Origin: Panonychus citri
Taxonomy: Eukaryota; Arthropoda; Arachnida; Trombidiformes; Tetranychidae
DNA length: 64,000 nt
Reading direction: 5' to 3'
NCBI RefSeq assembly: GCF_014898815.1
Contig: NW_026515438.1
Location: forward strand, 620,001-684,000
Below, one piece after another: positions 21,862 through 36,900 of the stretch (positions within the stretch are counted from its first letter, which is position 1; every line of letters starts with the position of its first letter). The position numbers and the translations under genes were made by a program. Under the pieces are notes generated by a model. It saw only the letters and a list, made by a program, of their open reading frames with translations, did not search any database and was not told the origin of the DNA.

Positions 21862-23321
21862 ACGATAATTTAATTACTATTATTTGATTAAGATGAAAAT
21901 TTTCCATAAAGTTTAAATTGTCTTGTAGTCGTAATCAATTTGTGAATTTGATACAATCTACAAAAGTTAACAACCAAATTAGAAAAGGACAATGAAAAAA
22001 GAAAACAATCAAATAATCAACATAAATATAACCCTAATTAATTTAATCACATCATTAAATCAATGATCATCAGTTTCATGATTTGCATCATTAATTAAAT
22101 GGGTAAATTATCCTACTCGAACTTTTTAATTGCTGATAAACTTGATTGATTTCATGATAACCATTTGATTGTAATAGACAAGAGGTAATATCCTAATATT
22201 GATCGAATCTTTAATTATCATCTGATTATAATAATCATTGATTAACTCTTGTAATTAGCATACAAACTTAATCCTGAACGAAAAAAAAAATAATCAATTT
22301 GATACAAAGTTTCAAGATTCAATCAAAAGTTTTATCATCAAATGAATAAAACATTTGACTATTGATTAACAAAAAGCTATTACACTTTTTGATAATTATC
22401 AAAGTCTATCAATTTAATTATTAAAAGAGTTAAATTGTTAGATATTCATTAATCAAGGTTAATCTTGAATGAAACAAATTTCCTAAATCCCTTAAGATTA
22501 ACAGAGTAAATAACAATTACCAGATTAATGTATCCCCAAGGGAAATGTAAACTAATATCAATTGTTACATGAAACAATTACCATGAAGATTATCATGAGA
22601 TAATTGCTGAGTTTTAATTACTCACAATAAATAATTATCTTTTTGTTTTCGTCTCAAGAGTAAACATTTAACCCTCTCACCCATTCCCAATGATTAACAT
22701 TCATCAATTTAAGACAAGAAATTGAGTCAAACAATTTAACAATCATCAATGGTTAATCATAACTTTTCTTATGGTAGAAAAAGTGAAAATTGTTTAATCA
22801 AATTTAATCAGAGAGACTTAATTTTTCACAGAAAATGAAAAAGTTATTCTAATCAATATAATCCAATTGATATAATCTCTTATTCAATCTTGCACCTTAA
22901 TCGTTTTTGAAAAGGGTCAAATTTACATAATCAATATTTTAACCAATCAATTGATTGGAAAATTGAATCAATCAACTAAAACTAAACAAAATTAACTCCA
23001 ATTAACGAACGACCTTTTTACTCACCAGATGGCGATATGAATTTAATTTCTTTTCTAAATTGTTCTAAGTTAATTTGTTTCTAATTATTTTCCTAGTGAA
23101 TTTAATCACAAACAATTATTACGATTCAGAAATTTTCTCATGACGATTGAAGAAAAACTAAGCCCACCACCCACTAATACACAAAAAAGTTGTTCTTTAT
23201 CCTGATGATGAATAAAAGTAAAAAAAAGAAACAAGAAAATCAAATGTTGATGTCGAGTAAGATGAAGATCAAATTGAGACAAAAAAGAGAAAAAGTTGAG
23301 ACATGAATCAAAAAGTTCTCA
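21862..23321. other. Spacer between eIF2B-gamma and tRNA-Val
   Basis: About 1.46 kb of AT-rich DNA, probably holding the 3' UTR of eIF2B-gamma at its left end. The only distinctive word is AGATGGCGAT (23027-23036), a YY1-like motif with no annotated promoter beside it. No gene is seen. Confidence 0.45.
23310..23315 (-). terminator. Pol III oligo(T) terminator of tRNA-Val
   Basis: On the minus strand a run of T follows the tRNA 3' end after about 7 bases (plus-strand AAAAA run at about 23310-23314), as expected for RNA polymerase III termination. Confidence 0.6.
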
Positions 23322-23394
23322 TGGTTCCGCCCGGGATCGAACCGGGGACCTTTTGCGTGTAAAGCAAACGTGATAACCACTACACTACGAAACC
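23322..23394 (-). tRNA. tRNA-Val (anticodon UAC)
   Basis: The 73-nt cloverleaf on the minus strand has acceptor stem GGTTTCG/CGGAACC with one G-U pair, D arm with GTAGTGTAGTGGTTATCAC, anticodon stem TTTGC/GCAAA enclosing loop TTTACAC (anticodon TAC), T arm CCCGG-TTCGATC-CCGGG and discriminator A. The sequence closely matches animal valine tRNAs. The internal A box (TAGTGTAGTGG) and B box (GGTTCGATCC) are intact, and there is no intron. It lies about 500 bp beyond the Rbfox stop codon on the same strand. Confidence 0.95.
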
Positions 23395-23899
23395 AGTGAA
23401 AGAAAATTAGTCGATATTGGTGACCAATTGAAAAGGGTTCGTCCCGACTCGTCGGCTTTTTGTCGTCTGCTTAGCCGTTCAATAGCTTGAGGGCTCACGT
23501 GTTGTACTCGTTTTCTTGATTGTTGGTGACAAATTTAAAATGAGTTCTCTGGATAATTGTTGTGATTAAACTCGCTCTCAATGTTTGAGTTTAAATAACG
23601 AAAGTGGGACAGTTTTTGTTTCAACAATTTTTTTATTCTTTTCTCTTGTTTTGTTTTTCTTATTTAAATTACCAACGGATTTATGGATTTAATTTTTGGG
23701 TTTAACATAGAAATCAATTTAATCTTAACCGTTGGATTAAATTAAATTGTGGTTAGAGAGAGAGAGAGAAACAGTCTCACTCTTTTGTTGTGCCTTTTTA
23801 ATTTGAACGATTCTCACATTTTCATTGGCGAGACAGTTAAGTGAATCTCTTAAAATAAGGTAACAAAGTAACACTTTGACTCATGTTAATAGTTGATGA
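23395..23899. other. Rbfox 3' flank with a GC-richer block
   Basis: The probable 3' UTR of Rbfox (minus strand). A compositionally unusual GC-richer block lies at about 23432-23510, directly upstream of the tRNA as transcribed. It has no open frame and I could not match it to an RNA family. There is a short (GA)n run near 23757-23769. Confidence 0.4.
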
Positions 23900-24273
23900 T
23901 TAATATGGTGCGAATCTGTTATAAGCTCCTCGGAATAAACTTGCCTGGATTAGGATTAAGACGAGACAAAAACAGAAAACAATTAATAACAACAATTAAG
24001 GTGAGTAAATAAATTAAATCTTTTTTTCTCTCTTTTTCCTCTGATTGATATTCTATTCTACTCACCGGAATTGGATATCTCTCAGGCCCATGAGGAGAAA
24101 AGCCTATAAATGGATCTTGATAAACCGTCTTAATACATTGTAATTTACTACTTTTTATTACAGGTAAACAATTTTTCTTGCTGTTATTTCTCGCTCTTGC
24201 ATTATTAACCTGAATATTGGATAAAAGATTAATCTTATTTGGTATTTTGTTCTTTTAGAGAAGGAAAGATGAA

Positions 24274-24333
<60 letters not shown>

Positions 24334-27300
24334 AAACGAAAAGTGGATGAATATATGGAAAGGAAGAAACGAAAAGAAATGGAGATGAACTTATTCCAAT
24401 GAATTTACCTCGATCTTTCTTCCCTCTACTATGGAACCATTGAGCTGATCTTGAGCTCTTTCCGCATCCATGGAATCAGCGAAAGTTACAAATCCAAATC
24501 CCTGTGAAAAATTGAACCAAAAGGAATCAGTTTTTATTACAATTTGATTGATACGTGATTAAGGAGATGATTTCAAAGGAAGGTGAGAAAATTTTCTCGT
24601 AACAATTTGATTATTCTCTTTACTAATCATTTTATTACTTTATTTATTTATTATTTATCCAAACAGGAATGATAATTATGATGATAAAACCTGAGATTGA
24701 TTAATTTTAATACTATTTATTAATGGAGAGAAATTTGATCATTGTTTATGGACCCAGTTCAATTGAATTACTTTGTATAAGAATAATTGAATTTCCTCTC
24801 TCTCTCTCACTCAATTTTTCTTCCCACTCAACTATCGTGTCTCTCAAATCTATCGCCCTGATTACCCATGTTGATGATAATTGAATAATTGATTTGCTAC
24901 TTACCTTTGATCCACGTTCGTTAAAGATAATCTCAACATCAATTATCTGTCCAAATTGCTGTAAGTATAGAGTGAAAATATTGTTGATTAAGATTTGTGA
25001 TAACATTACGTTGTATGTATGTGTGTGTGTGTAGGTTTACATTGAACTGTTTTTGATCAAATCATCACAATCATGAAATTGAGATGATGCTAATGATTAA
25101 GGAAAGATAAGGTAAGATGATCATGATGATTACAAGGTAAATAACAAACAATACCCAACAAGATTATGATTTAATACATGGAGATAAAAGGATTTTATTT
25201 AAGCTCTCAGTTAATTCAACTAATCAAAGTGAATAAAAAATCCCATGAATTAAACAATAATCTAGAAATAGGAAAACAACAAATAACAATACCTATTAAT
25301 ATAATTTAGTGAATTATTATTTGTTGGAACAATGAAAATTAAGTGTTGGTTTTGTTTAACAATTTCCATTGTAAATTGAATTGATCTAATTCAGTTTCAA
25401 TCATGATGATCAAGAAAAATGTTCCATACATTTAAAATACTAAAGTAGAGTCAATATATTTACCAATATTGATAACAAACGAACATTTCTTAACTCATTT
25501 ATTCTGTTCTCTTTTCATCTTATTCTTTTCAGATATTCTCTGTTTCCTGATGATCATAATGTTCCTCATCAACCTTATCATCATGTTGATGTTTCTATTC
25601 ATCGTAAATAAAGTTACCAGCAGTTAACCAGAAGACAAGGAAAAGAAGGAGAAAAAAAAAAATGTTGGATCAAGATGGAAATTGACAATAAACGGAGGAG
25701 ATGAAGAAAAACAAATTTGTGTCTTCATGAAAACAATCAAAGAAAAGAGTATGGAAAGTGAAACAAAGAGGAAAAAGAAGGAAAATATTATGACAAAGTA
25801 ATACGATGAATTCTGGAAATAGACGAAGACAGATCACAATAATCGCTTGTCAAAGTTATATCTTCACGTTAATAATTTAAAAGCCATCAACTCAACATCA
25901 CAGAGATTCTTTCAGGTTTTCAATCTCTCTTTCTCTCTCTTATTATTTTGGACTAATGTTTACATGGATAATTTATCATGATTGTAACCCAATTTGAATG
26001 GAGAGAATGTCAATTAGATTATCAAAAGGACATCGAGGGAAAGATGAAGGAGATCAACAAAGGTTGAAGAGATAAACAAAATACTTACACCAAAAAGTTG
26101 CCTTAAATCAGGATCACGAAATCTAAAGGGTATATTACTGACATGCAATCTTTTCGGTTGATTGATGCCACTAGAAGTGAGACCACAATTGATTGGTATA
26201 ATTCCACAATTGGTTTCAGAATCATTTCGTTCGAATCCACCTCCATTCTCTCCCGGACAACCTCCTCTTCTCATCAAATCTTCATCAACATCAAGATCAG
26301 TTTGCTAAATCATAATCAAGAGTAATTCCGCCATTCCAAAGGTGTTTGAATTAGTTTTTCCCCGGCCAATGATTGTTTATTGTTTACCAGTAAAAGTCAA
26401 TGGAAAAAGCAAAGTATAAGAAACAAAGTTAAAGGAAATACCCAAAATCATCAAGATCAAATTAAATGATTCAAGAGAATTGAATGACAAGGAGGATTCA
26501 CAGGGTATGAGGAAGCAGATAGAAGGAGAAAAGTAAAGGAAATTGTAAAAAAATACACCGAGGAAAAAAAAGAAACTAGTTACAATGGAGAGATGGTGAT
26601 GATAATGGAAGAAGATGGAATAAGATGAAAAAAGAAAGGAAAAAGATATAAACACAAATAACAACGAGAAGGAGCAACAACATGGAAAGAAAATCTTGAG
26701 ATTCATAAATGAAATTCACATAATAGTTGAACTACGGATAAATCAACAGTAATGTAATTCTCTTTACTTTTTTTTTGTTCTCTTCTTATCATCTTGTTCA
26801 TTTTATTTATTTCATTTCATTACTCTATCATCATCATTATCATCTCCATCTTCCGTCATCACTCCTTCAGATTCTATTACTAATAATTCTCATTCTTTCA
26901 TGTTGCAAAAAAAGTTTTTCTCTTCATATTATTTCTTATTATTGGTATTTTCTTATTGTGTTATTTAGTTTTTTTTTCTCTGTCATTATTATTATTTTCT
27001 TGTGTTTTTATTTGTTTACTTTTAGTTATTTCATTGAAAGTTGGAAATTTGAAGTTCAATCGGTGGAGATGCTGAGAAGAAAATCTTAACAATTTATACT
27101 GATTCAAGAGAGAGAGATGAAAGAAAAACAATCCTCAGGTATTGAGAGAAATTATATTTGGTGGTTTTCATTTTCATGATGACTTTCGATGTATCATAAC
27201 TCATTGGAATTGGAACTTTCAACTATTCGAGAGCGAAATCCCAACAAAAAGGTCAACTTACCGTTTGTTGTTCAACTGCATTCGATTTCCTAATAATTGG

Positions 27301-30300
27301 TGAACTAAGGCCATTAACGAAGCTTTGATCAGTTGAGTTGATTTTATTATCATTGTTATTATGTTGATTATTATCTTCATCGTTACAACTATTGTGATTA
27401 TCGTTAATGTGATTATTAATTGTTGATGGTGATGTAATTTTTGTTACTGTAACTGGCAATGTTGTAGGTGATAATGTTATTGGTGAAGATGATGAGGATG
27501 AAGGTGATGATAATAATTTAGTTGATATATTTTTGGCACGGTTGATAATAGTGTTATTATTATTGTGATTACTATTATTATTGTTAACATTATTGGGATG
27601 ATGATGATGGTGATGTAGATTATGATTAATTTGATGGTGATGATGATTGGACAGACTGGTGATCATTGAAGGTGAGTGGTGATTATTGTAAGACAATGAG
27701 GTTAAAATTGAACTACCAGGTCCAAGTTTATCTGTTAATCCATCTGAATGGATTAAAAGTCCACCATTGGTAATATCATTACCATTAATCCTATAAGATA
27801 AACCATTAAATGTAACATGATTTGACTCCCCACCCACCGATGGGGTGGTGGGCTCACAAAGGAAACCTCCATTTGATTGTGTGGATTGACTTAATGATGA
27901 GCCAAATTGTGGATATGGTGAGCAAACACTTGTCATTGGATTAACTAATTGCTGAGGCTAATAATAAGCAGATAATAAAAACAAGGATAATTGAATTAGT
28001 TTAACCACCATACCAATTAAAAACAACTCACACCAATTCAATGGTAACAATACAAATCCAACTTAATCCGTTAAAGGTAAATTATTATCATTTTTTATTA
28101 ATCATTATAAACCACTAATTGTTGATCAATTACTCTTAATGAATTGTGATCAAGTTTCAGTAATTATTATACACTAAGTAAGTAACAATTATGGTTGATT
28201 GTGAAACCAATTTACTTGCTATATTTATAAATAGAAATGTTTATCCTCACAATTATCATTACAATGATTAAACCTTATTGTTAATCCAATGGTAACAATT
28301 GTTATTATAATTTTCTATTATTATTATTATATGAGAAACTAATGATAATCTTTTGCTTTTGTTTTCTACTATTAATTTTTACATAGAAAGATACAAATGG
28401 AAAGTAAAAGTTTACAAGGAAAAGGTGGAAACATTATCAATAACAATGCCCCATGAAGATGAAAGCAGATTGAAGTGGGAAGTTGACAAAGAATTAGGAA
28501 ATTGTGATGAATCCGAATGGAGAACATAAGAAAATGATTATTGTGAATTGAGATAATATTCATTTCACAATGAATTGGGTATCAATAATATGGAAGAATA
28601 AGAAGATGATAAAGAATAAGAGAAAATCAACTTGACTGAATCATTCTTAAGATAATCATCTGAGCATATTTGGAATTCTCGTCTTTTTATATATATAATA
28701 TAAGAATATAATGTAAGAATATTTTCTCATCTTCTTTTCTTTTTCTAACCGTTTTCTCTTGACTCTGTCCTTTTTTCCACCTCCCACCTCATCCTTTTCT
28801 TCATCTTCTTTCAGTGTGGGTAACCAGATAACTGATGTTTAATGGATAGAGTGAAAAATAATGGGAAAAAATGGAAACCATGGATTTCATGTTCATCCTG
28901 TCCATTGAATACTGAACAAGAGATTAATTTGAATTTCAAATAGATTGTAAAAGGAAACCAAAAGGAGGAGATAAAGATGTGTGTATGTTTAAACCATGGC
29001 AACGAGAATGATGATCACCATGATAAAGATGAAGATAAAGAGATGATAAAAAGGAGAAAGGAACAAGAGTTAACACTAAACTGAATCTTTTTGCTTACAT
29101 TAGATGAAGAGGAAAAAAGCATAAGTAAAAATTATGATTTTTTCTTCACATGAAGTTTATTTGTTATCAATATAATACCAACAACAATCAACCCGCTAAT
29201 TCAATTCAATTGTGATTGTCTGATCAATTTCAAACTCTCCATCAAACTTTTGATTGTTTCTTTATCGTATCCAATACCAACGATTGTGATGGTTATAAGA
29301 TGATCAGGAAAAAGCAAAATAATACTCAGAGAAATCAACTTACAATCAACAATTGGAATTGTTGTCGAAATGATGAAAGGAAAAAGATGAAAATAATTAT
29401 CTTGTTACAACAATGAATTACTTTGTTAAATTGTTGAAATTTTTCATGACAATGATAAAGTAACATGGTTATCGTTGAAAAATTACATTCCTGTTGAAAA
29501 TCAGTAATGATCATGATCAACAAATCTTATTATCGTTACATTAATGATTGTAATTGCTTTTTTTCATAAACTGTATTAATATATTACCAAGAGGATATGA
29601 AAAAAAAGTAAATTGCAATCATGAACCATGAAGATGATGATTTGTAAAAAAATAACAGATTAAGTTGCAACTGAATTTATCTGAACATGATTAAGATAAA
29701 TATTTACCCTGTTTCAACTGAATCAAGTAATCAAAGTGGTCAATTGATTGATAATATTCAATGTTTATATTTGTATTAATTTTGTTTTATTTGCCAATAT
29801 TACTAATCACTAGTAAGTTGATTAATTATCAATCAAGTGAAAAACCCACTTAAACTAAATGTAATTAAATAATTTAAAACGTTCATGTTGATCTATGTCA
29901 ATCATTGGTAAATAAATACCACTGAAATGATTAACTATATGTAAGGTAAATTAATCAATTGTTGATTGAGAAGTTTGAGTTAAATTAAGTAAACAAAATG
30001 ATTTAGTTTCCTTATATCTTTTGATTGAACAATTAAAAGAAAATGAATCAAACCTTTGATCAGATTGACTTTTTCAGTTGCCTGTTGATTAGTTGGTTGG
30101 TTTAATGTGAATCAACAAACTGGATTAACTAAATTTGGTTGATTGCTTTATATAAAATTGTCACTTTTACTATCATCAGTATTGATTGTCCAATTTAACA
30201 GTAACAATCACTTTTAATTACAATCAATCAGCTCAGTCAATTGTTAATATATTAGTTAATACAGTTATCATTTAATGATGGAAACTGTTTCCAATTAACT

Positions 30301-33300
30301 TTAATCATGATGGATTTAATTTCTCAATTGCTCTGAGTTTTATACCACCCAAATTTACAATTAACCTGAAAGGTGTGATGACAATTAATTCTGATGATGA
30401 TAATAAGCTGATTGTTTGTTTATCATTATCACGATATTATTAAAATTTTATCCAATGATTATGGTTGTGAATTAATTTCCATCATGATAACAATTATAAT
30501 TTAGATTATTATGAGAATGATAAATATTAATATAATTTGATATTCAACAATTATCATGATAATTTCTAAGATTCTGATCACTTTTTTTTCATGTAATTTA
30601 TTTATTTTCATCAAGAAATCGAATAATGAATTGGAATATTTTTTTTCTATTTCGAAATTGTTTTTCTTTTCGAAAAGAAAAAAAAACTTAATAAACTTTT
30701 TTTATATTTACATCGAGTTTCAAAATGGTTCAACTAATTCATGAGATAATTCAAATTATCATGTTTATCATTTTCCTTTTTCTTGTTTATCTGAACCAAT
30801 TGTCAACATTATTCATCATCAATTGTTATCATGATAATGAGAGAGAGAGAGAGAGAGAGAAGGTTAGAAGAGATAAAAGTAACATATTAGATTCTAGGAA
30901 AAGTTCTGGTTGAGAAATGGAAGGGAAAATGTTATCGAATATTTTATAACATGATAATCAGTTGAACATTTTTCGCTTATTATTTTGATGAAAATTCTCA
31001 TTCATTATTGTAAAGATATTGAATAAGAATGAAGGTTGATAACAATAATCGCAAGTGAGATTCATGGTGAGAAAAGTGTATCAGGTAAAATGGGTGAAAA
31101 TATTGAGATAAAAGGTGAGAAATGATGAAGATAATTTCCTTCTTCCGGGTAACATTGAGATTCTGCTCATGAATAAAACTCTGAATCGGCCATTTCCGAA
31201 TTCATATCATCATCATGGTGTATTTTTTTCTCTCTCGCTCTATCTATCTCCTATTCTGCATAAATTGTGATTCTCAATTTCATCTTTTTTTTCTCTCACT
31301 CATGTGGTTGTTTCATGAGAGATACTCAGGTAATCATCATGATAAATATCGATAAGTATTCATATGGAAAATAAGATTTTGAAATAATGTATATTGAATC
31401 ATTTGGAGGATTCTCTTGGCGAATGATAGAAAAAAATATATTTTCGATCTATTTTTTCCTCTCTCTAATCTCATTGAAAACTTTTCTTGAATATTTTTCC
31501 ATGAATTTCTCATGAATTTTCAATAGAAGTGAGAGAAAAAATAATAATAAAAAACAAGAAAAGAAAACAAAACATTTTCTTCATCAAATTATCATAAACA
31601 TTGATCCGTAGGTGTATTTATATCATCAGAATCAAATTAATACTCCAACAATTGGCTTATTATCATGAGTTTACATAATCAACATGGTAGCTGATTGTTC
31701 AGAATTGTTGATTAAAAATTCATTTGTTTTTTTTTGCTTCTTCACTACAACTAAATTGATTTTTGCTTATTCTCAACAATTTAAAGTTATCACAATGTAG
31801 ATACAAAATTTAGTATAATGATTAAACTGATTAGTTAATGGAGAATAAATTAACTTGTCAGAATTAAATTTGATTGTCATCACAATATAATGACAACTGT
31901 CAGTTTCATTGAGCAAAAATGTTCACCAGTATAAAATTAATTAAACTTTTTGATTCGATTACAATTTATATTAACTGTATTGTCAACAGCATAATAATGT
32001 TGAGGAAAAAAAGTTCATCCTGATCATGATCACAATTGACCAACAGCAGCGTAAATGAATTAACAATTAACATTAAGTATTAATTTATAACAAAAAAAAA
32101 TGAGTGTTGATTGTGATGATCAACAGAGACACTTAGATGATAATTGATTTAATTCTGGTCATTTGTTATGTGTGAATATAAATTAATTGTTTGAATTTGT
32201 GATTACGATTATAATCAAGGTGTAAACAAATGGAAATGACCTGAGTGATAATTACGTTACCATCAATATTAAATTACTGACCCATTGTTGAAAGTCAAAG
32301 GCATTGATATTATTTGTTGAATGATTATCATCATCATCATCCTTTGATTGTAGTGAGTAAATATGATTAAGAAGACAAATGATGATCATTATCATCATTG
32401 AGATGAAATTTCTTGTAAATGATGAACAAGATGCTCCATATATTATCATCATCATCATCATTATCATCATCTGAAGATGATAGTTACTCTGTTCTGGTAA
32501 AATGATCAAGTAGTTTATTCAGTTGATCATCAGGAACGTTAAATACTCTTAGAGTTATAATCAAATTTACTTAAACTAATCAATGAATCTTTGAATTTAT
32601 ATATCATCATCCTTTTCATTTCTGTATTGAAGATGCAAAAATTGATTGTTAATTGAATGAAAACTGGTTGATTAAATCAAAATTTGTCCATTTATCAGTT
32701 TCTTTCATCTTGACATAATTTTTTTTTCATTCATCATTTTGGTGGTCACGTTGGTCAACATATAACAATGATAACAATCAACATGATCATGGTCAATAAT
32801 GAGTTCCCATGTGGATAACTTTGTCTACTCTTTGATATATCAAATTATTTGACCGCTTTCATTGTGAACAATTGAAATTAAGTTCATCTGATTATAAACA
32901 TTTGAGTTTCTTTTTCAATCTAATCAAACATGATAACAACGTTAACCTTTTGGTTAAAATATAAACAATCAAGTTGGAAAATAAAAAGTTTCAATCTATT
33001 GAAATGATCAGTAGAAAATTTGAAACTGATCAATATCAAGTTGTTACAATTTTAAAGTTTAATTGTCATAATCAAATTGGTAGTAAACAGTTTCAAACAA
33101 TTACCGGTTACTGGATCACAATGAGAGCAACCAGATAATCAAATTTAAATTGTTCCAAGTGAGTTAATATAAAACAGAGACAATTTGATCAATTGAAAAA
33201 AGAGACACTTACAATAATAATTATCACGAAGAGTAAAAAGCAAAAAAAGTTCATTGTTGAAACTTCATGATGATGATGAAAACCACATGCAGAGAGAAAG

Positions 33301-33340
33301 AGAGATAAACAAGTTCAGAAGAAATTAAAATCATGGCGAA

Positions 33341-33392
<52 letters not shown>

Positions 33393-33901
33393 TAAAAAAA
33401 GTTCTTAAATATATTGAATAGAAGAGAAATGAATAAAGAATATGAGAGAGAGAAAATTTTCATCTTTTCTCACTCATATTGTTGATCGTAACACTAGATC
33501 TTCATGAGCAGGTCATGGACATTGAATTGAAATGCTGATTCTGAGTTAGAAGGAGGAGAAAATATTTTTTTCAACCAAAGCAAAAGAATCAAGTTAATAC
33601 AATTTCAGAGTTTTTTTTACCTCCCAGTCAACAGGGAGTTAACTGTATTTAGATTGACGGGTAACATTGTATTTCCTCTTTATCCTGGTTCACCTCCTCC
33701 TCTCTGCATCCACCGCCCCACCTCCTATCGTTATTTTCATCTTCTTGAGCTTGAATATCAGATTGATGTTATTGTGATGTTGTTGTTGTAAATAATGACA
33801 CTGATTATATGTAATGTTAAGTTCAGAGCCGGTTGATTCCTCGGCAATAGTTACATGAATTTCAACGAGAATTAAATTGCTGCAAGAGGAACAAAGTTGA
33901 A

Positions 33902-33948
<47 letters not shown>

Positions 33949-36900
33949 TCATCTCCCTCATCATCATACTCTTGCTTTTACTTCACTAAACATAACTTAT
34001 CATCATTTTCTTTAAACTTTACATTCAGATGAAATTTGTTTTCCAAATCTGATCAACATGATGGAAAAGAAAATTTTTTTCTCTTCCCTGAAATGATTGA
34101 AAACTTTTCATTGTATTTTTCGCGTTGAAATCAAAATTGACGAAATGGATAAGATAGATTATATTTTATCTGCTCGGTGTCTATCATGATGATAAAAATT
34201 GTGATAAATCAATGACGTGTTAAATGTTTACATTAACTTGATCAATGAAGTTAATTCAGCTTCCTGAAAACCATTTAATCAATAAATTTACAAACATTAT
34301 CAAAAGGAATCCGTTTTCAAAAGTATCATGTTGATTTTCAGGGAATGAACTTGCATTTACATTTCAAAACCTACATGAAATAATCATTGATTACCTGATG
34401 AAATTAGTATTTTTTTCAGTAAGAATAGGAAATTATCACTTTTGTAAGGAAAAAAAAAAGTTTTTTTCCTCCAAAAAACCCAAATTTCAACGTGATTAGA
34501 ATTATGAGAAATCATGATAATAATCATGAGCCATCATCGTTTATTTGATGGCAGAATTTAGTTGACTAACTTAATTATCACTCGTTTTAATGATAATTGT
34601 CATCATTTATTAATTATAAGCAACAAAATAAAACAACAATTGTCAATAATAATGGTTAACAGTTAATCATTTTGATAATATCATGATAACATTAAGATGT
34701 TATTAATATTTCAACCCATGAACTTGAATATATATTTATCTTAATAGTGATAACATGAAACAGAAACTTAATCATAATTAGATTAGTTCATTACAATTTA
34801 GCCAAGTAGCAATTGTGTTCATTGATTAATATCAACACAATATCTTTCACAGTTATCACATGGTGATAATCAATATCTCTGGAAACAGATAGAAATCAAT
34901 AAACAACAATAAACCGAATCAGTTGATCAATTCAATGTGAACTTAAATTGAAATCAAATCAAGTTTGATACTGTAAATTATATAAATTGCGATGATGATT
35001 CGATAACAAAAAAAAACGTCAATTGATTTGCCACACAATTAACTGTTAATTTACTCAATTCCAAACCACCATAATGAACAAACTGCTGACCCTGTGACCC
35101 TTTAAATTGAAGAGTGATAAAGGTAAATGATAGAAAAGTTGAATTTTAAAAGGAATTGAGTGTTGGAAGTTTCTTTTCAAATTCCAAGTTCCGATTTTAT
35201 CGTAACTCTTTTATCAGAATTTTTTCTCTCTCTCTCTCTCAGTTCGAATAAAATAAGAAAAAATCTTCCATCATTTTCAGTTACCCTGATGTAAGAAGAT
35301 TCCCCTTTTTATTTACACATTTTCATCTTCATCATCATTATCTTCCTCTTCTTCTCCTTTTGATACTGATGATGATGTTCTAACTCATTTTCTCTCGATA
35401 ATATTATCACAATTTTTTTTAGAATGAAAAAAAAAGGTTAAGGTAAAAGGATGGAAGATGAAAGTTTTAGTCTTCTCTCTCCTTTTTATTTCTATCTATT
35501 AGTGAGTACTTTTGACAGAAAGAGAAAAGATGAATAGATGAACTGAATGGTCAAGATGATTTGACAAAGATTTTGTTCTAAATTGTCGAGTGCAAGAAAG
35601 AGTGAGAGAGTGAGAGAGAGAAAAAAAATATCATCAACATTTTATTCTTTTCGTTAAATGAGAATTCCTTTCAGATGATTAAGATGATAAGGGATGAAGA
35701 TGATGATTAAGTTGAAGAGTCTATTTGATTTGGTTCACACATTCATGGAATCATGATAAAGATCAAAGATAAAATAAATTAAATATCACAATAAGAGAGA
35801 GAGAGAAAGAGAGAGAGAGTGAGAGATTTACTGATGATGACGATGATTAAGATGATAGGGTAACCGAAGATGATGCGAAAGAAAGATGAGGATAAAATTT
35901 TCTTCGAATTTTATTTTCTCTATTTCTCGACTTAGAATTTAGTTTTTTTATCCTCACCACTCATCTTTTTCATCATCGTCATCTTCTTGTCATTTCATCT
36001 TCCTCTCAAAACTGTTCTCCACTTAATCTTTGCATCATCTTCATCTTATATCATGACGATGAATCGGAATGAGATAAAATTGGATTGAATTCTAAGCTTA
36101 CCTGCTTAACTATTATTATCTGTTATTAGTTGAAAATCATTTATCATTCCACCTGAAAGGTAATAACATCAATTGATGACCATTATAATCAGATGCATGT
36201 TAAGATTCATTAAATTTTCAGGGTCTTTCTTGTTTTCGGTTAACCATTTTAGTTACATAATATTAACATGATGATGTTCAGTGTAAACATAATAATAAAC
36301 CATTATCAATATTATTATTATAAATACTCAGGTGATAACCAGAATTTTGGTTTTTTCATTAGACAATAATTTACCTGAATGAATCTTAACCATAATCTAA
36401 GAAAATTATTATTAGTTTCAAGAACTTGATTATCAGATAACATGTGAATTGTTTATCATCATGGAAACATTTCCGATTTCATGATGAGCTAATTTAATTA
36501 TGACTTTTTCATTCATGTTCACTTTGATCATCATGAAAATGATCATCTTTAATCATCTTAAATCATCTTGATTATGATGATTGAGTAAACATTTTCAATG
36601 GTTTAACTTGATAACTGATCAAAGCTAATCAAGTAAGACACATTCTCATCTGATTAATCATGAATGAATACAAGAACTTTTCTCTCTCTCTCTCTCTCCT
36701 CTCTCTATCCAAACACCTTTCATGATGAAATCACCAGAATAACATGATTAACCTAATTTCATTCATTTGATAATCACCAAACCTTAACTGTTAATATTTA
36801 ACCCTCTATATTTAAGGTTAAAAAGGTTATTGATTATAATTAAGTCACCAAATCAAATTGCATCAATTTCATATTTATCATAATCATAATATATTAATAA

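Noticed and set aside
24746..25006. 86-codon frame containing an RBFOX motif
   Set aside because: It is the 54-bp Rbfox exon 24905-24958 plus read-through into introns on both sides, not a separate gene.
26377..27089. Frames of about 100 codons rich in Phe/Ser/Leu/His on both strands
   Set aside because: They lie in an Rbfox intron and consist of low-complexity TC/AT sequence.
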